A DNA stretch of 28,205 nucleotides from Sodaliphilus sp050873765 (GTDB lineage: Bacteria; Bacteroidota; Bacteroidia; Bacteroidales; Muribaculaceae): assembly GCA_050873765.1 (NCBI GenBank), contig JBNMJK010000034.1, positions 1 through 28,205 of the forward strand, read 5' to 3'. Each line of letters starts with the position of its first letter. Position 1 is the stretch's first letter. A program made the translations under genes and the position numbers. The notes beneath the pieces are model-generated. The model had not been told where the DNA came from. It did no database searches and worked only from the letters and a program-made list of their open reading frames with translations. Below, one piece after another: positions 1 to 7,880 of this stretch.

Positions 1-102
1 AGCAAAAAGGCCACACGGCAGCCTTGCACCATTTAACCTACAAAGATAGACTTTTTTCCCAAAAAGCACAAACGGCTTCCCCGCCGCAGATTCTCGCAGT
101 GC

Positions 103-148
103 AAAAAAGCAATCGGCTCAACAAGCGCTGAGCACTTGCTGAGCCGAT
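103..148 (-). terminator. Rho-independent terminator of the T9SS surface protein gene
   Basis: An 18-bp inverted repeat with a one-base loop spans 112-148; the two arms differ at only two positions, both tolerable as G-U pairs. On the minus strand the hairpin is followed by a T run (forward A run at 103-108). It lies just downstream of the stop codon at 175, so it should end that transcript. Confidence 0.85.
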
Positions 149-174
149 CTGTTATCTAATCACATTAAACGCGC

Positions 175-1941
175 CTACTTCACAAGCAGTTTAAATGACT
201 GATTGCCCACTTTCACAATGCAGATAGAGCCGGCAAAAGCTGATGCGTTCACCGTTACAGGACCTGTGACAGTGGCCTGATAGAGTGTGGAGCCTAAAAT
301 GTTATAGACAGCCACATTGGTGGCCTCTGTGATGCCACTGATGGAAATAGCACCGTCTTGAGCGCTCACTGCCACATCAGATTTTGCCACAGTGCCCACA
401 CTGGTGGTGGCGTAAGGCTTCAAGGTCATATTCACGCCTAAGTTCCAGCCGAGTTTTTTGTCGGCATCGTCCTTGGTGATGCTATACACCTTGTTCCACC
501 CTTCGCTCAAGCCTGCCACTACGCCATTCTTCACATACACGGAGAGCGACGCATTTTCCGATGCATGATAGAAGCTGCTGAATGAGAGATAATTCATCAG
601 GTCGTTTTGAAGTGAGGCATCCACGTCAAACACCACATGGAAGGTGCCTGCCACCTCAATAGGCTTTGAGAGTGTGATGTTCAAAATGGAGTTGCTCAAC
701 GCACTGCTGCCGAGCAGGCCCAACTCGGTGGTAGTCAGTTTGCCAAATTCTTTTGTCTCGTCGGGCAGGCCGTCTTTGTCGCCCACCACCTTGATGTTCA
801 CGGCATAGTCTTTCGATGTCAGCACATATCCATTGCCATAGGTGTCGATGTTGAATTTAAAGCCTTCCACTTGTGCTTCAGCCTTTTCTGGAAGTGTGAA
901 CTTCTCGGCAAATTTATTGTAGTATTTATTGAAGCCAAGCTTGTATTCAGTGTTCATACTGAGTGAGGAGTATTTCAGAGCCTCGGTGTTCACCTTGTCT
1001 TTTGCGCCTACGGTAGTCACACTGCCATTATATGCCGCGTCGATCAACTTCACGGCAAGGTCTTCGCTGGCGGTGCTTTCACTGTTGTCGTTGGCAGCTT
1101 TCAGGGTGATGGTGTAGGTGCCCGAAGCAGGAAAGTTCACTGTGGGATTTTTCTCCTCCGAGGTGGCTGGGTTTGCACCTGTGCTCCACAAATAGCTGGT
1201 GGCATTCTGCGATTGGTTGGTGAGCGTCAGAGCGTTGTCGGGATAAAGAATCATTTCCTTATTGCTGGTGAAAATGCCGTCGCTTGGAACTGTGAAGGCG
1301 GCCACAGCATCGTTCGACTCTGCCGTGGTGACCGACACGTCGTCGATAGCCACCACATAGCCTTTTTGAGGCGTGTAGTTGTTGAAGCCGATATAGTAGT
1401 TGCCATCAGCCGAAGGAATGAGTTCTCCGCTCACGGTGGTCCATTCCTTATAGTTGGCGGTTGGCATATCAAGAATCACGATATTCTGGGCTGCCTCTGT
1501 GGTGTCGGTGCCCGCAGTTATCTTGATGCTTTCCTTCAGTGAAGTGGTGCCGCCTGTGGCCAGAATCTTGCACGACACGGTGTATTGCTTGCCGGCTTTC
1601 AATGCTATGGCTGGCGATATGGCCCAGTCGTTACGCGCTCCATACACGGTGTTGTTCACGAGGTAATTGCCGTCGCCAGCAGGCTTCAGAGTGGAGTTCT
1701 TGCGCACTTTAAAGCGCTTTGAGTTGCCGCTGGCGCCGAAAATGGTCCAACCTTTGTAGTCGCAAGTGGAGTTGGGGTTCAGCACTTTGCTTTCATCGTT
1801 GAAGTTTTCTACATACGGAACCTGGCAAATGGTGTCGGTGCCCGCAGGGGCTTTCTGTGGGGTGGCAGCAGCCGATGCCTTGGAGGAGAAGCCACACAGG
1901 AGGGTGGCTGCCATTCCAAATAAGAAGAATTTGTTTGACAT
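175..1941 (-). CDS. T9SS-secreted surface protein with choice-of-anchor J and PKD domains
   Basis: This 588-residue protein has a Sec signal peptide (residues 1-24, ending KASA before AATPQK). Residues about 38-207 look like a choice-of-anchor J / cleaved-adhesin jelly roll: it begins with VPYVENFND, has WAISPAI in the middle and ends VVAIDDVSV. Residues about 215-298 resemble a PKD domain, with SYLWSTG and GTYTITL. Residues about 300-510 are a beta-rich region I do not recognise. The last 70 residues (ISGITEATNVAVYNILG to SFKLLVK) fit a type A T9SS C-terminal sorting domain, so the protein is probably exported through the outer membrane and anchored to the surface. The domains suggest adhesion or carbohydrate binding; no catalytic motif is visible. 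The gene stands alone, with its own terminator and a -7 box about 75 bp upstream. The substrate is unknown. Confidence 0.85.
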   Translation of the reverse strand: MSNKFFLFGMAATLLCGFSSKASAAATPQKAPAGTDTICQVPYVENFNDESKVLNPNSTCDYKGWTIFGASGNSKRFKVRKNSTLKPAGDGNYLVNNTVYGARNDWAISPAIALKAGKQYTVSCKILATGGTTSLKESIKITAGTDTTEAAQNIVILDMPTANYKEWTTVSGELIPSADGNYYIGFNNYTPQKGYVVAIDDVSVTTAESNDAVAAFTVPSDGIFTSNKEMILYPDNALTLTNQSQNATSYLWSTGANPATSEEKNPTVNFPASGTYTITLKAANDNSESTASEDLAVKLIDAAYNGSVTTVGAKDKVNTEALKYSSLSMNTEYKLGFNKYYNKFAEKFTLPEKAEAQVEGFKFNIDTYGNGYVLTSKDYAVNIKVVGDKDGLPDETKEFGKLTTTELGLLGSSALSNSILNITLSKPIEVAGTFHVVFDVDASLQNDLMNYLSFSSFYHASENASLSVYVKNGVVAGLSEGWNKVYSITKDDADKKLGWNLGVNMTLKPYATTSVGTVAKSDVAVSAQDGAISISGITEATNVAVYNILGSTLYQATVTGPVTVNASAFAGSICIVKVGNQSFKLLVK

Positions 1942-2016
1942 AAAAATGTTTTTGTAAGTTGTAGTTTCTGCTGGCCATAATCGGCCAATTTGTTAGTATC
2001 TGATTCTTTTCGGCTA

Positions 2017-2024
2017 CAAAATTA
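2017..2024 (-). promoter_or_regulatory. Bacteroidota -7 box for the T9SS surface protein gene
   Basis: On the minus strand the sequence reads TAATTTTG, matching the TAnnTTTG consensus. It lies 75 bp before the start codon at 1941, implying a leader of about 70 nt. I see no TTTG at the ideal -33 spacing, so support comes from the -7 box only. Confidence 0.5.
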
Positions 2025-2067
2025 CACAAAATCCGCCACTATCCGCTAAAAAAACGATAAGCAAATC

Positions 2068-2091
2068 AAAATTTGTGAGCTCGCAAATTTT
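2068..2091. repeat. 24-bp near-perfect palindrome in an intergenic region
   Basis: AAAATTTG and CAAATTTT flank a GAGCTC core, with a single mismatched pair of positions. It starts 4 bases after the stop codon of the YhcG remnant (minus strand) and is upstream of the surface-protein promoter. It may be the terminator of the remnant (stem followed by T-rich sequence) or a protein-binding dyad. The sequence alone cannot decide. Confidence 0.4.
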
Positions 2092-2094
2092 AAA

Positions 2095-3143
2095 TTACTC
2101 GTCAATATTGTTTTCCTCATACTCTGCAATCCATTCCTTAACCTTAGCCTGCAGCAAGGCCTTATCTGGCAAATATAATTGATACGCTGATGCATACACA
2201 TGAGAATCCTTAGGCAATGTCAACTCTACAAGTGCGTCATTTTTGCTCTCACACAGCAATATGCCAATTGTGGGTTTCTCGAAGTCCTGCTTTACAAAGC
2301 GGTCGTAATAATTGACATACATCTGCATCTGCCACAGGTCTTTGTGGGAAAGTTTGTCTGTTTTCAAGTCAATAAGAACGTAGCATTGCAGCAACCTATT
2401 ATAGAATACCAAATCTACATAATAATTGTCTTCATCGAAAGTAAAACGTTTTTGTCGCGCCTCGAATAGGAAGCCTTTCCCTAATTCGAGCAGGAACTGC
2501 TGCATCTTACTTATGATAGCATTCTCCAACTTTGATTCTGAGTAAGCGGCCTCTGGCTTCAAGCCTAAAAACTCTAAGGTCAACGGACTTTTGATAACGT
2601 CAGACGGTTTATCTATGGTTTGACCTTCTTTTGCCAATCGCAAACTTCATTCTTATCGCGGCTCAGGGCCAGTCGCTCATACAAGCAGCTACCCACCTGG
2701 CGCTGTAACTGCCTAACCCCCCAATGTTGGTTTGCACATTCTATCTCATAGAAATTACGCTCAGCATCATTGGCAATACGCATCAAAATCAAATAATGAG
2801 ACCATGAAAGGCGAAAATTTGGTGCTTCTGCCTCTGCCTTCTCAAAAATCCGCAACGCCGCTACGGATTTGCCCTGCTTCTCCAAATTCCGTAACAGTGT
2901 TGCGGAATTTGAATATACTAAGAACAATTTGCGACATTTTTCCAAAGTATCAACTGACCATCCCCCTTCAAAACGAGCAATTAATTTAAGAGACAACTCT
3001 TTCAAAACCTGTTTGCCATATTGCGCACGCACACTTCCTCTCTGCTCGTATTCTACAATATATTTGCCAATATAGTATTTGGTATAGACCTCAGCAGTAT
3101 AGACCGAAGTCTTCACGTAAGACCTTGCCTGTTCTATGAGGCC
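2095..3143 (-). pseudogene. Frameshifted YhcG/DUF1016 PDDEXK nuclease family gene
   Basis: Two adjacent frames on the minus strand together make one DUF1016 (YhcG) protein. The upstream frame (3143-2613) carries the N-terminal helical domain, with TKYYIGKYIVEYEQRG, FEGGWSVDTLEKCRKLF and LYERLALSRDKNEV. The downstream frame (2643-2095) carries the nuclease domain, with FLLELGKGFLFEARQKRF, YYVDLVFYNR and YVLIDLKTDKL, which supply the expected D...D-x-K residues. The family normally reads DKNEVMRLAKEG across the junction. Here GAAGTTTGCGATTG appears where GAAGTTATGCGATTG would keep the frame, so one A seems to be missing near 2642. The N-terminus is also damaged: the frame opens only after a TAA at 3144-3146, giving GLIEQARSYV with no ATG. 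The region is AT-rich compared with its neighbours. Homologues are linked to restriction-like or toxin-type nuclease activity. A sequencing error could explain the internal shift but not the missing start. Confidence 0.85.
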
Positions 3144-3166
3144 TTATACATTAATTTTTGCGACAA

Positions 3167-3188
3167 TCAGTATAGATTCAGTATAGAT
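3167..3188. repeat. Tandem 11-bp repeat upstream of the YhcG remnant
   Basis: TCAGTATAGAT occurs twice in tandem at 3167-3177 and 3178-3188. It lies just 5' of the decayed nuclease gene. A related GTATAGACC pair occurs inside that gene at about 3084-3106, where it encodes VYTAEVYT. It may be a slippage product. Confidence 0.4.
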
Positions 3189-3246
3189 AAAGCCATTTCA
3201 TGTTAAATTATTTCAGTATGGCAATGGCTATATCGCATAGCTATTA

Positions 3247-3254
3247 TATCTTTG
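3247..3254 (+). promoter_or_regulatory. -7 box almost touching the MmcQ/YjbR-family start codon
   Basis: TATCTTTG matches the Bacteroidota -7 consensus and ends 8 bases before the ATG at 3263. The transcript would have a leader of only a few bases. No clear TTTG is seen at the -33 spacing. Confidence 0.5.
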
Positions 3255-3262
3255 CAAACAGA

Positions 3263-3646
3263 ATGAATATAGAAGACGTTAGAAACTTTGCGCTGAAGCT
3301 GCCCGGAGTGACTGAAGACCAGCCTTTTGGCGACGACATTATCACCTTCCGCATTGAAGGTAAAATTTTCGTTTGCCTCTGGCTCGGGGGCGGCAAATAC
3401 GACATGGCGCACGGCGAGCGCCGGTTTGCCTGCAAACTCTCGCCCGACAGAAACGAGGAACTGCGCGACCGCTTCAGCGGCATCACGCCTGCTTACCACT
3501 GGAACAAGAGGCACTGGAGCGATGTGTATTTTGAGCAACTCGCCCCCTCGCTGGTAACCACGCTGATTGAGGAATCGTACAAGCTGGTGCTGAGCAAGCT
3601 GCCAAAAGCCATCAGAATCAGCTATTTAAACAAAACCACGAAATAA
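3263..3646 (+). CDS. MmcQ/YjbR family DNA-binding-fold protein
   Basis: The 127-residue product is a typical full-length MmcQ/YjbR protein (CyaY-like fold). It begins MNIEDVRNFALKLPGVTEDQPFGDD, continues with TFRIEGKIFVCLWL and ends with the family's NKRHWSDVYF and LIEESYKLVLSKLPK segments. The reading frame is open further upstream to 3200, but family alignment and the -7 box at 3247-3254 favour the ATG at 3263. Members are often called DNA-binding on structural grounds, but the biological role is poorly defined. The gene is single, between the YhcG remnant and a separately promoted operon. Confidence 0.88.
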   Translation: MNIEDVRNFALKLPGVTEDQPFGDDIITFRIEGKIFVCLWLGGGKYDMAHGERRFACKLSPDRNEELRDRFSGITPAYHWNKRHWSDVYFEQLAPSLVTTLIEESYKLVLSKLPKAIRISYLNKTTK

Positions 3647-3662
3647 TGCAGTAACTCTTTTT

Positions 3663-3693
3663 TTTGTTCATTGCCATGAATATGCTATATTTG
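3663..3693 (+). promoter_or_regulatory. Full Bacteroidota promoter for the GNAT-zinc ribbon operon
   Basis: TTTG at 3663-3666 and TATATTTG at 3686-3693 are separated by 19 bp, a textbook match to the Bacteroidota sigma-ABfr consensus. The start codon at 3788 implies a leader of about 85-90 nt. The -33 box lies in a T run just after the MmcQ-family gene. Confidence 0.8.
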
Positions 3694-3787
3694 CATCAGC
3701 TAACCACTTACTAACCAAGGTTGATATACAAACAACCACACTCTTTTTTTATTAAATATTATTACCATTTAAGCGAAAGGAAAATTT

Positions 3788-4687
3788 ATGAGAATCCGAA
3801 ATGAACGTCCGTCTGACTATAGAGAAGTGGAGAATCTCACTCGTGAATCATTCTGGAACGAATACCGCCCTGGGTGCACAGAGCACTATGTGCTCAACCA
3901 ATATCGCAGCCACCCTCTTTTCATACCTGAGCTCGACTTTGTGATGGAGGAAGACGGAAAAATCATTGGCCACGTGATGTATAGTAAAGCTGTCATAGAA
4001 GGCGACGACGGCAATATTATTCAAGCCTGCACTTTTGGCCCTATCAGCATACACCCCGACTACAAGCGTAAGGGTTATGGGCTACAGCTGCTCAACTACT
4101 CCCTCGATAAAGCGAAGCAAATGGGTGTAGGCATTGTGTGTATGGAAGGACGGTTAGGCTTCTACAGCCATGCTGGATTCGTGGTGGCAAGCACAATCGG
4201 AATCCACTATCACGGCGAGCCAAAAGATGCCGAAGTGCCGTATTTTCTTGCCAAGGAACTAATTCCTGGCTACCTCTGCGGCAGAACCGGCACATATCAC
4301 ACACCTAAGCCTTACTTTGTGGCAGAGGAACACCCCGACAAATTTGCCGACTACGAAGCATCATTTCCCAAAAAAGAAAAGCATCTAATCGACGGCCAAT
4401 TACCACAGTTCTGCCAAAGCTGCGGTATGCCACTCACTGCCGATGACATGTGCGGCACCAATGCAGATGGCAACATCAGTTTCGACTACTGCAAGCACTG
4501 CTATTGGCACGGTGAGTCCATACAGAAATGCTCTATGGACGAGATGATTGAGCACTGTGCACAATTCGTTGATGATTTCAACAAGCACACCGGTCAATCG
4601 GTCAGCAAAGAGCAATATCAGCAATTGCTGCACAGCTTCTTTCCAATGCTTAAACGGTGGAAAACCACGAGTTATGATGAACGGTAG
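3788..4687 (+). CDS. GNAT N-acetyltransferase fused to a C-terminal zinc ribbon
   Basis: Residues 1-150 of this 299-residue protein are a GNAT acetyltransferase. The acetyl-CoA loop is visible in IHPDYKRKGYGLQLLNYSL, followed by FYSHAGFVV. Residues about 205-290 match the 'putative zinc ribbon' family (PF12674 type): QFCQSCGMPLTADDMCGTNADG, then DYCKHCYW, then a helical tail with MDEMIEHCAQFV. The likely zinc ligands are C209/C212 and C235/C238. The family usually occurs alone or attached to other domains, so the fusion suggests that the ribbon guides the acetyltransferase to a protein or nucleic-acid target; that is inference. It is the first gene of a three-gene run, and its stop overlaps the next start by 14 bases, which suggests translational coupling. 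The acetylated substrate is unknown. Confidence 0.88.
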   Translation: MRIRNERPSDYREVENLTRESFWNEYRPGCTEHYVLNQYRSHPLFIPELDFVMEEDGKIIGHVMYSKAVIEGDDGNIIQACTFGPISIHPDYKRKGYGLQLLNYSLDKAKQMGVGIVCMEGRLGFYSHAGFVVASTIGIHYHGEPKDAEVPYFLAKELIPGYLCGRTGTYHTPKPYFVAEEHPDKFADYEASFPKKEKHLIDGQLPQFCQSCGMPLTADDMCGTNADGNISFDYCKHCYWHGESIQKCSMDEMIEHCAQFVDDFNKHTGQSVSKEQYQQLLHSFFPMLKRWKTTSYDER

Positions 4688-5099
4688 AGACAGACTATAT
4701 GCAGGCGCATATCTGCACTTCGTTGTGGCGGCAGCACACTTGGCATGCCTCTTTTTCCTCGATGCCGCATTTGAAGCCTACGGAATCCAGGGCACAATGA
4801 AGCGCCTGACGGGTGGTCACACATGGCTGCTCTATGCCTTCACGGCATGGCTGGCGGTGGCATTCACAATAGCCGGGCTATTCGCACTGTCGGCCGCCGG
4901 AAGAATCAGGCACCTGCCATTCACACGACTCGCTTGCGCCACCGTGGTGGCAGTCTATTCACTTCGCGCCATAATGGGATTCGCTTCATGTGCTGTTGGT
5001 TTCTCATGGCTTCAATTTTCATCATCTGCTCTTCCTGCCATTATAGCCTACTGCTATTGGCCCGGAGCAAAACGCCAAAATTATGAATCGGAAAAATGA
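4674..5099 (+). CDS. Small integral membrane protein, unknown function
   Basis: The 141-residue product starts at the double ATG at 4674/4677, inside the 3' end of the GNAT-zinc ribbon gene; the open frame runs further upstream but only as overlap. Four hydrophobic stretches are visible: about residues 10-30 (FVVAAAHLACLFFLDAAF), 50-75 (WLLYAFTAWLAVAFTIAGLF), 82-105 and 112-128. The layout suggests a four-helix inner-membrane protein. I do not recognise a named family. It overlaps the next gene by 17 bases, so the three genes are probably made together. Confidence 0.75.
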   Translation: MMNGRDRLYAGAYLHFVVAAAHLACLFFLDAAFEAYGIQGTMKRLTGGHTWLLYAFTAWLAVAFTIAGLFALSAAGRIRHLPFTRLACATVVAVYSLRAIMGFASCAVGFSWLQFSSSALPAIIAYCYWPGAKRQNYESEK

Positions 5100-5622
5100 T
5101 GCAAGTTTACTCAGCTTGCTTACTCTGTCAAAGTTCGGCTTATCAGAGGCGATGACGGTGCATGACTGGCTGAATCACACGGGTAATTATGCACAATTAG
5201 TCACACTGCTTCATGATGCCGACAAGATTGTGGTGCGCAATGCGGCTTGGGCGCTCACAAAGGCTAATGAAGATGAGCTGATGAGCCTACTACCTCATAC
5301 CGACGAGCTGTTTAACCTTGCCATCATCACCGACAGTAATTCTATACGCCGCATGATTCTCAACGTGATAGAGCGGTTGCCCCTGACCGAAGAGTGTCTG
5401 CGCACCGACTTCCTCGACTTTTGCCTCGACCACATGGCGGATAGTGGCACTCCACCCGCAATTCAGGCGCTGTGCATGAAGATAGGTTATCGCCTTTGCG
5501 CTTTTTACCCCGAACTGGCAGATGAGTTTATGCGAATCGTCACCAGCCTTGACCTCTCACTCTACACACCTGCCTTAAAATGCACCGTCAGAAATATATT
5601 GAAAAAGAATAAGATGCACTGA
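5083..5622 (+). CDS. HEAT-like helical repeat protein, unknown function
   Basis: The 179-residue product is soluble and almost all helical. It contains segments resembling HEAT/ARM repeats, for example DADKIVVRNAAWALTKAN, then a leucine-rich helix pair MRRMILNVIERLPL-like at residues about 88-100, then further helices. Such proteins usually act as scaffolds. It has no signal peptide and no catalytic motif. The start overlaps the end of the membrane protein gene, and it is the last gene of the operon that begins with the GNAT-zinc ribbon protein. The repeat assignment is by eye. Confidence 0.7.
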   Translation: MNRKNDASLLSLLTLSKFGLSEAMTVHDWLNHTGNYAQLVTLLHDADKIVVRNAAWALTKANEDELMSLLPHTDELFNLAIITDSNSIRRMILNVIERLPLTEECLRTDFLDFCLDHMADSGTPPAIQALCMKIGYRLCAFYPELADEFMRIVTSLDLSLYTPALKCTVRNILKKNKMH

Positions 5623-5658
5623 TGAGCAAAAGTGACAAGTAAGCTGGAGAGCCGGCGT

Positions 5659-5688
5659 TTTGCAAAAAAGATATTTTTTGTAACTTTG
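5659..5688 (+). promoter_or_regulatory. Promoter for the small membrane protein gene
   Basis: TTTG at 5659-5662 and TAACTTTG at 5681-5688 are 18 bp apart. The -7 box ends 7 bases before the ATG at 5696, so the mRNA should be nearly leaderless. Confidence 0.75.
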
Positions 5689-5695
5689 CACCGTT

Positions 5696-5884
5696 ATGAG
5701 CAAGGACTACAACATAGAAAAAGACAAGAAGAAGATGAGAGAGATTAAGAAGCGTAATGTGCTGAGTTTCTTGATTTTTCTTCTACTCGTGCTGGTTTGC
5801 GTCGTTTTAAGCCATATTTTACCCGATAAGACCGACCATGCTGCGGAAGAGCCTGTGCAGGCTGCCGTCACTTCCAGTAAATAA
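5696..5884 (+). CDS. Small single-pass membrane protein
   Basis: The 62-residue product has a very basic N-terminus (KDKKKMREIKKRN) followed by one strong transmembrane helix at residues about 23-43 (VLSFLIFLLLVLVCVVLSHI) and a short polar tail. By the positive-inside rule the N-terminus should be cytoplasmic. A good promoter sits immediately upstream, which supports it as a real gene despite its size. No family is recognised. It converges on the lipoprotein gene at 5896, with 11 bases between the stops. Confidence 0.65.
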   Translation: MSKDYNIEKDKKKMREIKKRNVLSFLIFLLLVLVCVVLSHILPDKTDHAAEEPVQAAVTSSK

Positions 5885-5895
5885 CCCGACTACAT

Positions 5896-6570
5896 TCATT
5901 TAGCTTTCTGCTTCTGCCGCACGAATGTAATGACCCTCACAGAGCCTTTACCTCGGCGAGTGTGGAGCATGAGTTTTCCATCGGTCACAAAGGCGGTGTC
6001 GCACACGGCACCTTCGCCTTTCAGAAGTATCGACCCGAAATCAAAATTCTGATATTGCCACTCAGTGTAATGCAGCTTTGGGGCACGGCTAATCGCAGCC
6101 TTTCCGTTCTGTGCCACAGTCAGTGTCAGGGCAAGGCTGTCGGGGGTCACCCATGTGCCCACATAGCGTCCACAAGCCTTCACAAAAGGCTCGGTCACAT
6201 CGGTCACAGCATGCAGCACATACTCACCCGACTCTTCGCGTGAAACCACCGCCTTCACCACCTTACCGGCAGGAAGTGCCATCTTCTTCTCTACATCGTT
6301 GTCCTTGCGTTTCTGGGAGGCTTGCGGGTGCAGCGCATCGGGGAACGCCACATTCACCGTGTCGGGGAACTCATGCTGAAATTTCAGCAACAACTGAAGC
6401 CTGTCGGCAGTAGAAGCCTGTCCCACCACTGCGAGCATCGAGTCAGGGCCTGCCTTGAGCACAATGGTGTCGGGACGGTCGGCACGCACACTTTCATTGC
6501 TCCGCCCTGAGCATGAGCCAAGCGTCACCGCCATCACACATAAAAAAAGCCACAATAATCTATTCATCAT
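5896..6570 (-). CDS. Lipocalin-like lipoprotein
   Basis: The start is the ATG at 6570 (a second ATG follows at 6567), because a GGAG Shine-Dalgarno-like sequence lies just before it and the signal peptide then begins correctly with MMNRLLWLFLCVMAVTLGSC; an earlier in-frame start at 6597 would add a poor leader. The lipobox TLGSC predicts lipidation. The C-terminal half (from about YVGTWVTPDSLALTLTVAQNG) resembles Bacteroidota lipocalin-like domains, with a GxW start and an eight-strand pattern ending VRVITFVRQ. The N-terminal half contains PDTIVLKAGPDSMLAVVG and is less clear. It is about 224 residues long. A ligand cannot be predicted. Confidence 0.7.
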   Translation of the reverse strand: MMNRLLWLFLCVMAVTLGSCSGRSNESVRADRPDTIVLKAGPDSMLAVVGQASTADRLQLLLKFQHEFPDTVNVAFPDALHPQASQKRKDNDVEKKMALPAGKVVKAVVSREESGEYVLHAVTDVTEPFVKACGRYVGTWVTPDSLALTLTVAQNGKAAISRAPKLHYTEWQYQNFDFGSILLKGEGAVCDTAFVTDGKLMLHTRRGKGSVRVITFVRQKQKAK

Positions 6571-6594
6571 CGTATCTCCGTTAATTAAATCATG

Positions 6595-6602
6595 CAAAAG
6601 TA
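6595..6602 (-). promoter_or_regulatory. -7 box for the lipocalin-like lipoprotein gene
   Basis: The minus strand reads TACTTTTG, a TAnnTTTG match, about 25 bp before the start at 6570. No TTTG is seen at the -33 spacing. Confidence 0.45.
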
Positions 6603-6671
6603 TATTTCATGTTCTGTATGGCCATCTGCCCATGTGGCGCAGCATGCCGCCACATAGTGCTCATAAAGAAC

Positions 6672-6704
6672 AAAAAACGGCTGCGAACTGAATCACAACC
6701 GTTT
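6672..6704 (-). terminator. Terminator of tRNA-Ser
   Basis: On the minus strand a 12-bp stem (arms 6675-6686 and 6693-6704, two G-U pairs) with a six-base loop begins five bases after the tRNA 3' end. It is followed by a T run (forward A run 6672-6677). This is a strong Rho-independent terminator. Confidence 0.85.
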
Positions 6705-6708
6705 GATG

Positions 6709-6796
6709 CGGAGAGGACAAGATTCGAACTTGCGGTAGGATAATCTCCTACGGCAGTTTAGCAAACTGCTGGTTTCAGCCACTCACCCACCTCTCC
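6709..6796 (-). tRNA. tRNA-Ser (anticodon GCT)
   Basis: The 88-nt sequence has an acceptor stem GGAGAGG/CCTCTCC, a TTCGAAT T-loop and an anticodon stem GCAGT/ACTGC around the loop TTGCTAA, giving anticodon GCT, which reads AGC/AGT serine codons. The long variable arm between the anticodon and T stems (CGTAGGAGATTATCCTACCG region) is typical of class II serine tRNAs. The discriminator base is G and CCA is not encoded. A consensus promoter and a terminator flank it, so it is transcribed as a single gene. Confidence 0.96.
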
Positions 6797-6828
6797 AGTG
6801 CTTTGTGCTGAATTGCTTTTAGCGAGTG

Positions 6829-6859
6829 CAAAGGTACAAACAATTTTCAATTTTCCAAA
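6829..6859 (-). promoter_or_regulatory. Consensus promoter of tRNA-Ser
   Basis: The minus strand has TTTG at 6859-6856 and TACCTTTG at 6836-6829, exactly 19 bp apart. The tRNA 5' end at 6796 follows about 30 nt later, leaving a short leader to be removed by RNase P. Confidence 0.8.
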
Positions 6860-6917
6860 ACTTTTCCAAAACTTTTCTTCATTTCCCTCGCATTTTCCTT
6901 CCCAAATCCCCAACAAA

Positions 6918-7880
6918 TTAGTTGTTTCTCATTTTCCATAATGCCATAGGGTGAAATTTTATTCTATCCACGATTTCCTTCTCTTCGAATAATAATTCTG
7001 GAGAATAATTACGTTCATTAAAATTTCGCACATAATTTTTCTCTGCTTCTGATAGAACCAATAAACGTTTCAAGAATATCTTCACTTCCGTTTTGGCGCG
7101 CTCAAAATCAAAATGCTCACTATTCCTCAACACGGGCAATAGCTGAGAGCGAATTTGTGGAAAACGAATTCTGTCGATTTGCGGAAACGCTACAAATTCT
7201 GTTGGCGTGTCGATGTCTTTTCTGCTTGAGCCAACCGTTAGATAAAACAACGTGGCCTTTCTCAACATGGTTTGTTGCTCCTCACCCATAAAAAGTTTGT
7301 GTTGCACCATATTCCAAACATCATAAATGTCACGAGCGGCACTTCGGCCAATTAGTGCATTAATTTTAGTGGCAAACAATTCTATAGGCGACAGAGCACG
7401 CACTTTCACATCATTGAGAAAAGGGATCGACACATTACTATCAATAGCCGGCAAAACATGGCACCGATTGGAATAGTTGATTTCAATCTTGATCCCATCG
7501 TTGTTACCAGCAGCGTTTGTATAGTGAAACACCCACGAATCAAGAGTATGGGGATTTTTAGAACCTGGAGCTATATGGTAATCTTCTGATGCCATATACC
7601 GTAAGATTTCACTATTCACCTCCTTCCTGACAGAAAGCATTGTTTCACGGTCGCAATCCATAGTGAAGTCAAGGTCGATATCAACAGAAAGCCGTGGCAA
7701 GCAAAACACGGTCAAATTAATTGCCGTACCTCCTTTTAGAACCAAGGTTTTAGATAACAAGTTGCTTTCATGAAAATAGCTAAGTATTTCCACCAGCCGT
7801 ATCACTTTTTCAAGATTATCGCGAATAAATCCCTGTTCCTTGGCTAATACCCCAAGTGCCTGTTTGCTATATGAGCTCAT
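6918..7880 (-). CDS. abiEii: AbiEii-type nucleotidyltransferase toxin
   Basis: This 320-residue protein is a nucleotidyltransferase of the AbiEii/AbiGii family. Motif I is VLKGGTAINL (G50, G51) with LSVDIDLDF just downstream, giving the catalytic acidic residues D67/D69. A later KIEINYSNR segment supplies K131/E133, and ATKINALIGRSAARDIYDVW carries K172 and the conserved RDIYD (R183, D184, D187). The family consists of nucleotide-binding toxins, some of which act on tRNA; the target here is unknown. The gene overlaps the antitoxin gene by 14 bases, so the two are made together with the antitoxin first. The locus is more AT-rich than its neighbours, which suggests horizontal transfer. All expected motifs are present, so it appears intact. 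Confidence 0.93.
   Translation of the reverse strand: MSSYSKQALGVLAKEQGFIRDNLEKVIRLVEILSYFHESNLLSKTLVLKGGTAINLTVFCLPRLSVDIDLDFTMDCDRETMLSVRKEVNSEILRYMASEDYHIAPGSKNPHTLDSWVFHYTNAAGNNDGIKIEINYSNRCHVLPAIDSNVSIPFLNDVKVRALSPIELFATKINALIGRSAARDIYDVWNMVQHKLFMGEEQQTMLRKATLFYLTVGSSRKDIDTPTEFVAFPQIDRIRFPQIRSQLLPVLRNSEHFDFERAKTEVKIFLKRLLVLSEAEKNYVRNFNERNYSPELLFEEKEIVDRIKFHPMALWKMRNN

Noticed and set aside
6709..6796. tRNA-Ser as the integration site of a mobile element carrying AbiE
   Set aside because: No repeated tRNA 3' end, integrase or att duplication was seen, and AbiE lies on the 5' side of the tRNA.
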